A stretch of DNA of 27,376 bases from Clostridia bacterium (GTDB lineage Bacteria > Bacillota > Clostridia > Oscillospirales > Acutalibacteraceae). Under the pieces are notes generated by a model that searched no databases, was not told the DNA's origin, and saw only the letters and a list, made by a program, of their open reading frames with translations. This document shows, piece by piece, positions 1 to 7,763 of this stretch. A program made the translations under genes and the position numbers. The DNA is taken from assembly GCA_900770255.1 (NCBI GenBank), contig CAAGJN010000070.1:1-27376 (forward strand). The letters run 5' to 3'. Each line of letters begins with the position of its first letter. The stretch's first letter is position 1.

Positions 1-33
1 AGGAAAAATTTGAATAAATAAAGCCCCTTGCTA

Positions 34-62
34 TTGATTTTCCTTTTTGCTTTTGATATCAT
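34..62 (+). promoter_or_regulatory. candidate sigma-A promoter for asnS
   Basis: A TTGATT box at 34-39 and a TATCAT box at 57-62 are separated by 17 bp, giving a predicted start near 69 and a leader of about 136 nt before the asnS ATG. The region is AT-rich and other pairings are possible. I see no T-box consensus (AGGGTGGNACCGCG) in the leader, so tRNA-responsive control is not supported. Low confidence. Confidence 0.3.
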
Positions 63-204
63 TTATTATTATGTATCAAGCGCTGCAACCGACAATGCAC
101 ATCAATACTGAACGTTTTCATGACTGAGGGCGCAAAATTGCGGAAAATCGGCCGCTTTTTTGGCGGCGTTCGACGGGTGCGGTGCGAGCAAAGGAGACAA
201 TACA

Positions 205-1599
205 ATGGAAAGGCTTGAAATTTCAAAGCTGTTCAGTTCTGCCGATGAGCTCGGCGGCAAAGAGATAACGGTCTGCGGTTGGATCAAGACTCTTCGCGAT
301 TCAAAGGCGATCGGATTTATGGAGATCAACGACGGCAGCTGCTTTAAGAGCCTGCAGGTCGTGTTTGAGAGCGAGAAGGTCGCAAATTATAAGGATATAG
401 TCAAGCTCAATGTCGGTGCGGCGGTCAGAGTGACAGGCACGTTTATCCTCACTCCTCAGGCCAGCCAGCCGTTTGAAGTGAACGCCTCCTCAATCGAAGT
501 CGAGGGGCAGTCAACTCCCGATTATCCCTTGCAGAAGAAGCGCCACACGCTTGAGTATATGAGAACTATAGCGCATCTTCGCCCGAGAGCAAATATCTAT
601 TCAGCGGCTTTCCGCGTGCGTTCCACTGCCGCATATGCAATACACAAGTTCTTTAATGAGCGCGGCTTCATCTACGCCCACACTCCGCTGATCTCCTGCA
701 GCGACTGCGAGGGCGCCGGCGAGATGTTCAAGGTCACGACTCTCGATATGGCAGATCCGCCGAAGAATGAGGACGGCACTGTCGATTTCAAGCAGGATTT
801 CTTCGAAAAGCCTGCTTATCTGACTGTCTCCGGTCAGCTTGAGGGCGAAGCGATGGCGCTTGCCTTTGGAAAAATATATACCTTCGGGCCGACTTTCAGG
901 GCCGAGAAGTCCTATACTCAGCGCCATGCCGCCGAGTTTTGGATGATCGAACCCGAGATCGCTTTTGCCGATCTTGAGGACGATATGGAGCTCGCTGAGG
1001 CAATGATAAAATATGTCATTTCCTATGTAATGGAGAACTGCAAGGCAGAGCTTGAGTTCCTCAACAAGTTTGTTGACAAGGGACTGCTCGAGAGGCTCAA
1101 TTCGGTTGTCAGCTCCGACTTTGCGCGCGTGACCTATACCGACGCTGTCAAAGAGCTCGAGAAATACAACGACGAGTTTGATTATAAAGTGCACTGGGGC
1201 TGCGACCTTCAGACGGAGCATGAGCGCTGTCTGACTGAGCGCGTGTTCAAGCGTCCCGTATTTGTCACCGACTATCCCAAGGAGATCAAGGCTTTTTATA
1301 TGCGCCTCAATGACGACGGCAAGACCGTCGCGGCGGTTGACCTGCTTGTCATGGGCATTGGCGAGATCATCGGCGGCAGTCAGCGTGAAGAGAGGCTTGA
1401 CGTGCTCACGGAGCGTATCGAGGAGCTCGGACTCGATCCGAAGGACTATTGGTGGTATCTCGATCTTCGCCGTTACGGCGGAGTCAAGCACAGCGGCTTC
1501 GGCCTCGGCTTCGAGCGCCTTGTGATGTATCTTACGGGCATCTCGAACATCCGAGATGTGCTCCCATTCCCGAGAACTACCGGATCGGCAGATTTTTAA
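205..1599 (+). CDS. asnS: asparaginyl-tRNA synthetase
   Basis: Class IIb aminoacyl-tRNA synthetase that charges tRNA-Asn with asparagine in the cytoplasm. The 464-residue product has an N-terminal OB-fold anticodon-binding domain (about residues 18-100), then the class II catalytic core. Visible motifs are LTVSGQLEGE (about 206-215), motif 2 TFRAE (230-234), HAAEFWMIEPE (241-251, typical of AsnRS) and motif 3 GFGLGFERLV (431-440), with the ending SNIRDVLPFPRT. Length matches bacterial AsnRS (about 460). The ATG at 205 is chosen because AAAGGAG lies about 8 nt upstream; an in-frame TTG at 160 lacks a ribosome-binding site and adds 15 unrelated residues. It appears monocistronic, with a strong terminator just downstream. 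AspRS is the nearest alternative, but the compact length and AEFWMIEPE motif favour AsnRS. Confidence 0.96.
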   Translation: MERLEISKLFSSADELGGKEITVCGWIKTLRDSKAIGFMEINDGSCFKSLQVVFESEKVANYKDIVKLNVGAAVRVTGTFILTPQASQPFEVNASSIEVEGQSTPDYPLQKKRHTLEYMRTIAHLRPRANIYSAAFRVRSTAAYAIHKFFNERGFIYAHTPLISCSDCEGAGEMFKVTTLDMADPPKNEDGTVDFKQDFFEKPAYLTVSGQLEGEAMALAFGKIYTFGPTFRAEKSYTQRHAAEFWMIEPEIAFADLEDDMELAEAMIKYVISYVMENCKAELEFLNKFVDKGLLERLNSVVSSDFARVTYTDAVKELEKYNDEFDYKVHWGCDLQTEHERCLTERVFKRPVFVTDYPKEIKAFYMRLNDDGKTVAAVDLLVMGIGEIIGGSQREERLDVLTERIEELGLDPKDYWWYLDLRRYGGVKHSGFGLGFERLVMYLTGISNIRDVLPFPRTTGSADF

Positions 1600-1621
1600 A
1601 TTTTCAAAAGATAATAGATCC

Positions 1622-1658
1622 GGCCGGCTGAAGGAAGCTTCCTTCAGCCGGCCTTTTT
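1622..1658 (+). terminator. rho-independent terminator of asnS
   Basis: A perfect 32-nt palindrome at 1622-1653 (arms GGCCGGCTGAAGGAA around a central GC) is followed directly by TTTTT at 1654-1658. It starts 22 nt after the asnS stop codon. Confidence 0.93.
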
Positions 1659-1827
1659 GTTGCCCTGAACGCGGCGGTACATAATAGGTGACGTCGGCCT
1701 CAGCATCCCTTGACGTCGCAGGTTCGCTTTTATGAAATACTCTCTGATATCACACCGCCGTCGTTTCGGCGTTTCTTTTTTACCTGAGAAAAGAAATGCC
1801 GGCAAAGAGATGCTATAAAAACAGCAG
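1659..1827. other. non-coding spacer between asnS and hsp20 with stem-loops
   Basis: I see no credible gene here. TGACGTCG occurs twice, at 1689-1696 and 1711-1718, exactly 22 bp apart. CGCCG (1756-1760) pairs with CGGCG (1767-1771) and is followed by TTTCTTTTTT, which resembles a weak + strand terminator. An overlapping alternative pairing joins 1768-1779 to 1789-1800 (12 pairs with one G-T wobble, 9-nt loop). The two hairpins share 1768-1771 and cannot form together, so this could be a weak back-up terminator or chance. Confidence 0.35.
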
Positions 1828-1898
1828 AAAAAATTTCAGCCCCGGAGGATTTGGACTGTCCGCACAATCTGTGGCAGTTCAATATTTCCCCCGGGGCT
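1828..1898 (-). terminator. candidate terminator of hsp20
   Basis: On the - strand, AGCCCCGG (1898-1891) pairs with CCGGGGCT (1845-1838) after an intervening region that can itself fold, followed by GAAA and a run of six T (1833-1828). It starts about 16 nt past the hsp20 stop. The long interior makes it less classical than the other terminators here. Confidence 0.6.
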
Positions 1899-1913
1899 TA
1901 TCATTCTTTTGGC

Positions 1914-2348
1914 TTAGCCGATGTCGATTCTTCTAGATGTCGGTGCGTTTTCTTCCTTCTTGGGCAGGGTCAGGATCAGAACGCCGTCTTTGTACTCGCC
2001 GCTTATGTCATCGGTCTTGATGGACGAGACATCGAAGCTTCTGCTGAACGAGCCGTAAGATCTCTCACGGCGGATGAAGTTGCCTCTGTCGTCCTTCTTT
2101 TCGAATTCTGAGTTGCGCTCTGCGCTGATGGTCATGTAGCCATCCTCAATGTCAACATGAATGTCTTCCTTCTTGAAGCCGGGAAGCTCAGCTTCGAGCA
2201 CATACTCGCTGCCGTTGTCCTTGATGTCGGTCTTGAAGTCTACTGTGGCCATATCGCCCCAGAAACTCTTCTCAAAGTTTTCCATATCCCTGAAGGGGTT
2301 AAATAATGCGCGCTGATGTCTGCGTTCATAAGGTGTAAGTTCAAACAT
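1914..2348 (-). CDS. Hsp20/alpha-crystallin small heat-shock protein
   Basis: ATP-independent holdase that binds unfolding proteins during stress. The 144-residue product has a short N-terminal arm (about 1-40), an alpha-crystallin domain (about 41-132) with ELPGFKKEDI (54-63) and the hallmark GVLILTLPK (122-130), and a C-terminal tail with an I-x-I oligomerisation motif (IDI, 141-143). Length fits bacterial Hsp20. The ATG at 2348 is preceded by CGGAGGAATC at normal spacing; the frame is open further upstream, but that stretch is a Lys/Arg/Glu-rich artefact of the leader. It is the only complete - strand gene in the window and is divergent from the sipL-spoIVA operon. A perfect CIRCE lies about 185 bp upstream, suggesting HrcA control. 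Confidence 0.95.
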   Translation of the reverse strand: MFELTPYERRHQRALFNPFRDMENFEKSFWGDMATVDFKTDIKDNGSEYVLEAELPGFKKEDIHVDIEDGYMTISAERNSEFEKKDDRGNFIRRERSYGSFSRSFDVSSIKTDDISGEYKDGVLILTLPKKEENAPTSRRIDIG

Positions 2349-2469
2349 AATAGATTCCTCCGTTTTTATTTTATATTGTTGTTTGCTTATTTGCCGGACT
2401 CTCTGACGATCTCCATTGGAGCTCACTCGCTTTCTTTTTTTCTCCGGGGGCTCTCGCTCCCTTCGTTTG

Positions 2470-2498
2470 ATTATATAGTACCCTTGCATTGTTAAGAA
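2470..2498 (-). promoter_or_regulatory. candidate sigma-A promoter for hsp20
   Basis: Read on the - strand, TTCTTA (2498-2493) and a perfect TATAAT (2475-2470) are 17 bp apart. The predicted transcript would have a 5' leader of about 115 nt before the hsp20 ATG. The CIRCE operator lies about 35 bp upstream of the -35 box, not between promoter and gene as is usual. Confidence 0.5.
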
Positions 2499-2532
2499 AT
2501 AGCGCGTTGATTTGTGAACAATTTGTAAATAG

Positions 2533-2559
2533 TTAGCACTCTTAACGAAAGAGTGCTAA
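2533..2559. promoter_or_regulatory. CIRCE operator (HrcA-binding inverted repeat)
   Basis: TTAGCACTC (2533-2541), nine bases, then GAGTGCTAA (2551-2559): an exact match to the CIRCE consensus bound by the heat-shock repressor HrcA. It sits in the divergent region between hsp20 (-) and the sipL-like gene (+). HrcA, groESL and dnaK are not in this window. It most likely serves hsp20, though it is also close to a possible + strand promoter (TTGCAA at 2568-2573, 16 bp, TATCAT at 2590-2595). Confidence 0.93.
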
Positions 2560-2591
2560 AAAGTGCTTTGCAACTGTGTAGAATGTTTTTA

Positions 2592-2620
2592 TCATATGCG
2601 GGACATGGGAGGAATATAAA
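2592..2620 (+). promoter_or_regulatory. candidate sigma-E promoter for sipL-spoIVA
   Basis: TCATATG (2592-2598), a 14-bp spacer and AATATAAA (2613-2620) resemble the sigma-E pattern (-35 KMATATT, -10 CATAYAWT). A start near 2627 leaves about 27 nt before the ATG at 2654, which has the good ribosome-binding site AAGGAGAGG (2639-2647). Mother-cell sigma-E control is what is known for spoIVA in Bacillus and Clostridioides. The assignment here is by eye. Confidence 0.42.
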
Positions 2621-2653
2621 TTGATTGACATTTTCTGTAAGGAGAGGAATACG

Positions 2654-4171
2654 ATGCAAATCAATGTGTTAACGCAGGCTGTCGGCGCCGAGGAGACGCT
2701 CAACAGCTGCACTGCGGAGCAGCCGATAGATGCCGATATAACCTTGCCGGATTATTGCCCGGATATACGGCGAGTGCTAAAATGCCTCGTCACTCCGCGC
2801 ATAAACGCCGTGCAGACCGCAGGCGACCGCGCCACCGCGGACGGATCCGCGGGCGTGTGCGTGATCTATGCCGATGAGCAGGGGAGCGTCTGCTGCTTTG
2901 AACAGGTCTATCCCTTCTCGAAATACGCCGATCTCAAATGCTCCGATGAGAATTGCTGCGTAAACGTGCGCGCATCTACGCAATATGCCAATTGCCGCGC
3001 TGTCAGTCCGCGGCGGCTGGACATTCATGCCGTGGTCAGCGTGGCGTTTTGTATCTCGGACGTTAAGCAGGAGCAGATCATAACAGGAGCCGAGGGTTCA
3101 GGTGTTCAGCTTCGCTGCTGCGACGCGCATACGGCGAGCCTTGTCGGCTGTGTTGACAGTCCGTTTGCCATGAGCGAAACGGTGCCTCTGCCCGAGGGTC
3201 AGCCGTCGGCCTCCTGCGTGCTGCATGCGGATGCCGCGGCGCTTGCGCAGGAGATAAAGGTGATCAGCAACAAGCTTCTTATCAAGGGCGAGCTCAGCGT
3301 TACGGCAGTCTGCCGAGGCGACAGCGGCGAAATTTTTACTTTCGGTCACACAATGCCCATAAGCCAAATCGTCGGCCTTGACGGCGTTGAGGATGACTGC
3401 ACCTGCTGCGTTCATATGCCGGTCACCGCGCTCGAGGTGCAGCCCAAGGCCGATTCATCTGGCGAAAACAGGCTAATAGATATCAGCGCCCGTGTGAATG
3501 CGGATGTGCGCGCCTTCCGCGAGCTCAGTTTCCCTGTGGTCACCGACGCATATTCGGTCTGCTGTGAGCTTGAGACGCTCAGCAAAAATACGGATTTCTG
3601 CACTATCGCCGATAAGTTCAGCGACACCTTTACTTGCCGCAGCACGCAGGAGCTGCCGGAGGCGCGCCAGATACTGGCTGTCTGGTGTTCTGATGTGACG
3701 CACAGTACTTCGCAGATACCCGATGGCGTGCTGATCTCCGGCGAGCTGACCGCGCATTTCATATATAACGACTCCGAGGGTCAGCCGGGCTATGCTCAGC
3801 GGCAGATAAGCTTTGAATACAGGCGCAATGTTAAGGCGTGCGGGGAGCTGCGCTGCTCGCCGTCGATAGACATAACCGCCGCGAGTGCAGCCGGTGCGTC
3901 GGGAGGCGCGGATATGCGTGTGGAGATGTGCATCTCGGGCTGTGTGTTCGACTGCGTGCAGAGAAAGACCGTCACTCAGCTCGAGTGTGCCGAGGGCGCG
4001 GAAAAGAAGGAGAGAACTCCGGCGCTGACAGTCTACTTTGCGGATGCCGGCGAGGAGATATGGGATATAGCCCGGCGATATAACACTACGGTCGAAGCCG
4101 TGGAGCAGGAAAACGGCTTGGCGGGAGATACGGTGGCGCAGAAATGTATGCTGCTGATTCCCGGAGTCTGA
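2654..4171 (+). CDS. sipL: SipL-like spore morphogenesis protein (SPOCS/DUF3794 + LysM)
   Basis: 505 residues built from repeated DUF3794 (SPOCS) modules, seen in segments such as ADITLPDYCPDIRRVLKC near residues 27-44 and later VISNKLLIKGEL and IPDGVLISGEL, and ending in a LysM domain (DAGEEIWDIARRYNTTVEAV and the closing LLIPGV). This is the architecture of Clostridioides difficile SipL, which binds the SpoIVA ATPase and localises the coat around the forespore. The gene directly precedes spoIVA, with spoIVA's ribosome-binding site touching this gene's stop codon, which supports a shared function. The ATG at 2654 is preferred. An in-frame TTG at 2621 also has an upstream GGGAGGAA, but it would lie upstream of the predicted sigma-E start. 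The product is unusually cysteine-rich (31 Cys, about 6%). SafA-type LysM proteins are a less likely alternative. Confidence 0.85.
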   Translation: MQINVLTQAVGAEETLNSCTAEQPIDADITLPDYCPDIRRVLKCLVTPRINAVQTAGDRATADGSAGVCVIYADEQGSVCCFEQVYPFSKYADLKCSDENCCVNVRASTQYANCRAVSPRRLDIHAVVSVAFCISDVKQEQIITGAEGSGVQLRCCDAHTASLVGCVDSPFAMSETVPLPEGQPSASCVLHADAAALAQEIKVISNKLLIKGELSVTAVCRGDSGEIFTFGHTMPISQIVGLDGVEDDCTCCVHMPVTALEVQPKADSSGENRLIDISARVNADVRAFRELSFPVVTDAYSVCCELETLSKNTDFCTIADKFSDTFTCRSTQELPEARQILAVWCSDVTHSTSQIPDGVLISGELTAHFIYNDSEGQPGYAQRQISFEYRRNVKACGELRCSPSIDITAASAAGASGGADMRVEMCISGCVFDCVQRKTVTQLECAEGAEKKERTPALTVYFADAGEEIWDIARRYNTTVEAVEQENGLAGDTVAQKCMLLIPGV

Positions 4172-4183
4172 GGAGGGATAACC

Positions 4184-5659
4184 GTGCAGGAGAGAAACAT
4201 ATACAGCGACATAGCAAAACGCACTCAGGGCGACATCTATATCGGTGTTGTCGGCCCGGTAAGAACGGGCAAATCTACATTTATAAAGCGGTTCATGGAC
4301 GCTCTTGTTTTGCCGAATATCGACGAAAACGTCAGGGAGCGCGCGGTCGATGAGCTTCCGCAGTCTGCGGCGGGGCGCACAATAATGACGACCGAGCCGA
4401 AGTTTATTCCCGAGAACGCGGTCGAGATTTCGCTGCCGTCAAAGGCGCATTTTCGCGTTCGGCTGATTGACTGTGTCGGCTATATTGTCCCGAGTTCGCT
4501 CGGCTATATCGAGGGCGAGAGCCCGCGCATGGTCAAAACGCCGTGGTTTGAGCATGAGATACCGTTCAATATGGCGGCTGAGATCGGCACGCAGAAGGTG
4601 ATCAGCGAGCATTCTACAATCGGCCTTGTCGTCACGACCGACGGCTCAATAAGCGAGATTCCGCGAAACGAATATGAGGAGGCCGAGGGGAGAGTAATCT
4701 CCGAGCTCAAAGAGCTCAAAAAGCCCTTTGTTGTTCTGCTCAACAGTACCCAGCCGGATTCTGACAAGGTCAAGGCTTTGGCGTCGTCCCTGACCGACAA
4801 ATACGGCGTGCCGGTCATGCCGGTCAACTGCCTTGAAATAGGCGAGGAGGAGATAAAGGAAATTCTGACTCAGGTGCTCTTTGAGTTCCCTGTCAAAGAG
4901 GTCAGCGTCGATCTCCCGGGCTGGGCAATGACGCTCAAGCGCGATCACTGGCTGCGCTCAGGCCTGTGCAGCGCAGTAAGCGAGGCTGCACAGAACCTTC
5001 ACACTCTGCGCGACGTAAAAGAGCTTGCAAAGAATATCTGCACGTGCGAATATATCACGTCGGCGCGGATATCTAAAATGGATCTGTCCTGTGGCGCGGC
5101 ACGCATCGACGCCCAGGTTGACGGCGGGCTGTTTTATAAAATACTTGCCGAGGAGACGGGTCTCGATATCGGCAGCGAGCAGGATCTGATGAGCTGCATG
5201 AGAGAGCTCGCCGCGATCCGCCGCGAATACGAGCGGCTCAAGGGAGCTCTCGACGAGGTCGAGGCTACAGGCTACGGTATAGTAATGCCGTCTCTCGACG
5301 AATTGAGTCTTGAGGAGCCGGAGATAATGCGGCAGGGCGGCAGATATGGGGTGCGCCTGCGCGCATCAGCTCCGTCTATACACATGATGAAGGCGAATAT
5401 AACGACGGAGGTCGCGCCGATAGTCGGCTCGGAGTCGCAGTCCGAGGAGCTCGTCAACTATATGCTCAAGGAGTTCGAGGAGGACCCGACAAAGATCTGG
5501 GAGTCAAATATCTTCGGCAAGTCGCTGCATGAGCTTGTCAACGAGGGACTGCACAACAAGCTCTACCGCATGCCGGCAGCCGCGCGCATGAAACTGCAGG
5601 AGACGCTCGAAAAGGTCATCAACGAGGGCTGCAGCGGGCTTATCTGTATCATACTGTAA
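4184..5659 (+). CDS. spoIVA: stage IV sporulation protein A (spore coat ATPase)
   Basis: SpoIVA is a TRAFAC-class ATPase that polymerises on the outer forespore membrane to form the basement layer of the spore coat. The 491-residue product has the family length and almost invariant hallmarks: the N-terminal start ERNIYSDIAKRTQGDIYIGV, Walker A GPVRTGKST (24-32), the following FMDALVLPNI, and the C-terminal membrane-anchoring tail ending GLICIIL. The start is GTG at 4184, preceded by AGGAGGG (4171-4177), which overlaps the sipL stop. It is co-transcribed with the SipL-like gene and followed by a strong terminator. Confidence 0.98.
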   Translation: MQERNIYSDIAKRTQGDIYIGVVGPVRTGKSTFIKRFMDALVLPNIDENVRERAVDELPQSAAGRTIMTTEPKFIPENAVEISLPSKAHFRVRLIDCVGYIVPSSLGYIEGESPRMVKTPWFEHEIPFNMAAEIGTQKVISEHSTIGLVVTTDGSISEIPRNEYEEAEGRVISELKELKKPFVVLLNSTQPDSDKVKALASSLTDKYGVPVMPVNCLEIGEEEIKEILTQVLFEFPVKEVSVDLPGWAMTLKRDHWLRSGLCSAVSEAAQNLHTLRDVKELAKNICTCEYITSARISKMDLSCGAARIDAQVDGGLFYKILAEETGLDIGSEQDLMSCMRELAAIRREYERLKGALDEVEATGYGIVMPSLDELSLEEPEIMRQGGRYGVRLRASAPSIHMMKANITTEVAPIVGSESQSEELVNYMLKEFEEDPTKIWESNIFGKSLHELVNEGLHNKLYRMPAAARMKLQETLEKVINEGCSGLICIIL

Positions 5660-5665
5660 AATAAG

Positions 5666-5698
5666 ATCCCACCGGTGCTGCTGCCGGTGGGATTTTTT
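5666..5698 (+). terminator. rho-independent terminator of sipL-spoIVA
   Basis: ATCCCACCGG (5666-5675) pairs perfectly with CCGGTGGGAT (5684-5693) around an 8-nt loop, followed by a run of six T (5693-5698). Confidence 0.95.
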
Positions 5699-5806
5699 AG
5701 CTTAAATCGGCCGGATTAATATCGCTTTTTTGTTGTTTGTTATTTCAGAACTAAATATTAAAAATTTCTTAATTATAAAAAGTTTTAATTAAATTGTATG
5801 TGGGAA

Positions 5807-5832
5807 TTAACAACTGTGATAAATAGTATAAT
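5807..5832 (+). promoter_or_regulatory. candidate promoter for the acyl-CoA synthetase-like gene
   Basis: A perfect TATAAT at 5827-5832 lies in an AT-rich stretch about 62 bp before the ATG. The nearest -35-like box, TTAACA at 5807-5812, is only 14 bp away, so the -10 is more convincing than the -35. The rest of 5700-5890 shows no gene. Confidence 0.35.
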
Positions 5833-5894
5833 ATTATTTCCCGGAAGAGATCTGCTAATTGGGCAGAGAAAAAAACCGGAAAGGAAAGTAAAAA

Positions 5895-7574
5895 ATGAAA
5901 AAAAAGTACAAGGACGTGTTCTATGATGTCCCGGATGTCAAGACTATCAAGGAGCTTGTCATTAACGGCGTCACAAAGGGACAGGATCAGCCGCTGTTCA
6001 TGTATGACTGTGAGGGAGGGGTCAAGACCAGCACATTCAACGATATCTGGCATGATATCAACTGCCTGGGCGCCTATATGTTTGCCCACGGTATCCGCGA
6101 TTGTCAGGTCTCTATCCTCGGCGAGAACTCCTATGAGTGGATTGTCACCTTCTTTACCAATCTTCTCGGTAAGACAGTCAGCGTACCGCTCGATCCCAAA
6201 CTGCCCGCTGAGGATCTCGCAGTTCAGCTCAACGAGAGCGAGTGCAAGGCCATTGTGTATTCCGAGCACTATGCGCCCAAGGTTGAGCAGATAAAGAAGA
6301 TAGGTGTTCCGATGGAGAACTATCTCTATATCCCCGATTTTCAGAAGTACATAGCCGAGGGCGAGAAGCTCATCGCCGACGGTTATACTGAATATAAGGA
6401 TATCGAGATAACCCCCGACGATCTCGCGACGATCGTTTTCACATCCGGCACGACCGGCAAGAGCAAGGGCGTCATGCTCACCCACGGCAACCTCGCCTCC
6501 GTCGTCACCGCTTCATGCAAGTGCTTCCAGGGCGGAAACTCGGTCGGTTTCCTTCCTCTCAACCATACGTTCTCATGGGTCGCAACTATATTTGCAGCCT
6601 TTATCATTATTACATACGGTTATATCTGCGTCGATTTGAAGAACCTTGTCAGGGATTTCCAGACATATCATCCGCAGAATTTCTCCGGCGTGCCGCTTGT
6701 TGTCGAGACGATATATAAGCGCGTTTGGAAGACTGCAAAAAAGACCGGCAGGGACGAGGTCCTCAAAAAGGGTATCAAGATAAGCCGTTTTCTGCTGAAA
6801 TTCGGCATTGATGTTCGCCGTAAGCTCTTTGCGCAGGTGCATGAGCAGCTCGGCGGCAGGCTCGAGTTCATAGTTGTCGGCGGCGCCGCATTGGATCCCG
6901 AGTATGAGCAGGGACTCTATGATCTCGGTATCCAGGTGCTCAACGGTTACGGCATCACAGAGTGCTCTCCCGCAGTCACAACCAACACAATGAATAACCA
7001 CAAGCCCGGCAGCGTAGGCAGACCGCTTCCATGCAATGAGATAAAGATAAATAATCCCGACGAGGACGGCGTGGGCGAGATATATGTCCGCGGCACAAAT
7101 GTCATGAAAGGATATTACAAGGATCCCGAGGCTACCGCCGCCGCATTCGATAACGGCTGGTTCAAGACCGGCGATTACGGCAGGATAGACGAGGACGGCT
7201 TCCTTTTCTTTGTCGGCCGCAAAAAGAACCTGATTGTCACCAACAACGGCAAGAATGTTTCTCCCGAAGAGCTTGAGGACAAGCTCTCTCAGCGCTGCCA
7301 CGCGATACATGAGATACTTGTCAGCCAGGAAGGCAACAAGATCGTCGCCGAGGTCTATCCCTACTATGAGGAGTACGGCGATGAGGCTGATAATATAGTC
7401 AAAGATGCAGTTGATCAGTTTAACCGCGATATGCCCAGATGGAAGAATATAGATAAGCTTGAGTTCCGTTCGGAGGAGTTCCCGAAGACCACGACGCTCA
7501 AGATCAGAAGAGACTACAAGGAATACGAGAAGGCTCAGGCTGAAAAGGCTCAAGCTGAGAAGGTTAGCGTCTGA
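5895..7574 (+). CDS. AMP-dependent synthetase/ligase (acyl-CoA synthetase-like)
   Basis: ANL-superfamily enzyme that adenylates a carboxylic acid and probably transfers it to CoA. The 559-residue product has the P-loop-like A3 motif TSGTTGKSKGVM (183-194), A5 GYGITE (351-356), A7 FKTGD (423-427), hinge region GRKKNLIVTNNGKNVSPEELE (about 441-461) and catalytic lysine K536 in KTTTLKIRR. The layout is closest to bacterial long-chain fatty-acid-CoA ligases (FadD/AAE class). The ATG at 5895 follows AAAGGAAAG. The C-terminus carries a short tandem repeat (KAQAE twice). It is a single-gene unit between two terminators, with no beta-oxidation or lipid genes nearby, so the substrate cannot be inferred. 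Confidence 0.9.
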   Translation: MKKKYKDVFYDVPDVKTIKELVINGVTKGQDQPLFMYDCEGGVKTSTFNDIWHDINCLGAYMFAHGIRDCQVSILGENSYEWIVTFFTNLLGKTVSVPLDPKLPAEDLAVQLNESECKAIVYSEHYAPKVEQIKKIGVPMENYLYIPDFQKYIAEGEKLIADGYTEYKDIEITPDDLATIVFTSGTTGKSKGVMLTHGNLASVVTASCKCFQGGNSVGFLPLNHTFSWVATIFAAFIIITYGYICVDLKNLVRDFQTYHPQNFSGVPLVVETIYKRVWKTAKKTGRDEVLKKGIKISRFLLKFGIDVRRKLFAQVHEQLGGRLEFIVVGGAALDPEYEQGLYDLGIQVLNGYGITECSPAVTTNTMNNHKPGSVGRPLPCNEIKINNPDEDGVGEIYVRGTNVMKGYYKDPEATAAAFDNGWFKTGDYGRIDEDGFLFFVGRKKNLIVTNNGKNVSPEELEDKLSQRCHAIHEILVSQEGNKIVAEVYPYYEEYGDEADNIVKDAVDQFNRDMPRWKNIDKLEFRSEEFPKTTTLKIRRDYKEYEKAQAEKAQAEKVSV

Positions 7575-7591
7575 TCTAAGCTTTAACAAGA

Positions 7592-7618
7592 AAGCTCCCG
7601 ATTTTTCGGGAGCTTTTT
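7592..7618 (+). terminator. rho-independent terminator of the acyl-CoA synthetase-like gene
   Basis: AAGCTCCCGA (7592-7601), a TTTT loop and TCGGGAGCTT (7606-7615) form a perfect 10-bp stem running into a T-rich tract. Confidence 0.95.
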
Positions 7619-7763
7619 AAATTTTTATTGTCAAACCTTACAAACTTTATGGGCTGATTTTGTGATATCTTCCAAAACCAATCCTGCTTTATTGTTAAAA
7701 TATACAATGAATGGCTTGTTTGATTGTGCAGTTTACATATAAGAAATCGGCATTATGAAAGGC

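Noticed and set aside
160..204. Upstream in-frame TTG start for asnS
   Set aside because: No ribosome-binding site and 15 non-conserved residues; the ATG at 205 has AAAGGAG and fits the family N-terminus.
63..204. T-box riboswitch in the asnS leader
   Set aside because: The leader is too short and lacks the T-box antiterminator consensus and a terminator before the gene.
601..1491. Long - strand reading frame opposite asnS
   Set aside because: Antisense shadow of a conserved gene, with no ribosome-binding site and no family features; similar shadows occur opposite the ligase (6573-7589) and the spoIIIA genes.
2621..2653. TTG start for the sipL-like gene with its own GGGAGGAA
   Set aside because: It would lie upstream of the predicted sigma-E transcription start, and the ATG at 2654 has a better ribosome-binding site and family-like N-terminus.
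2772..2780. CIRCE half-site GAGTGCTAA inside the sipL-like gene
   Set aside because: Only one arm is present and it lies in conserved coding sequence; probably chance.
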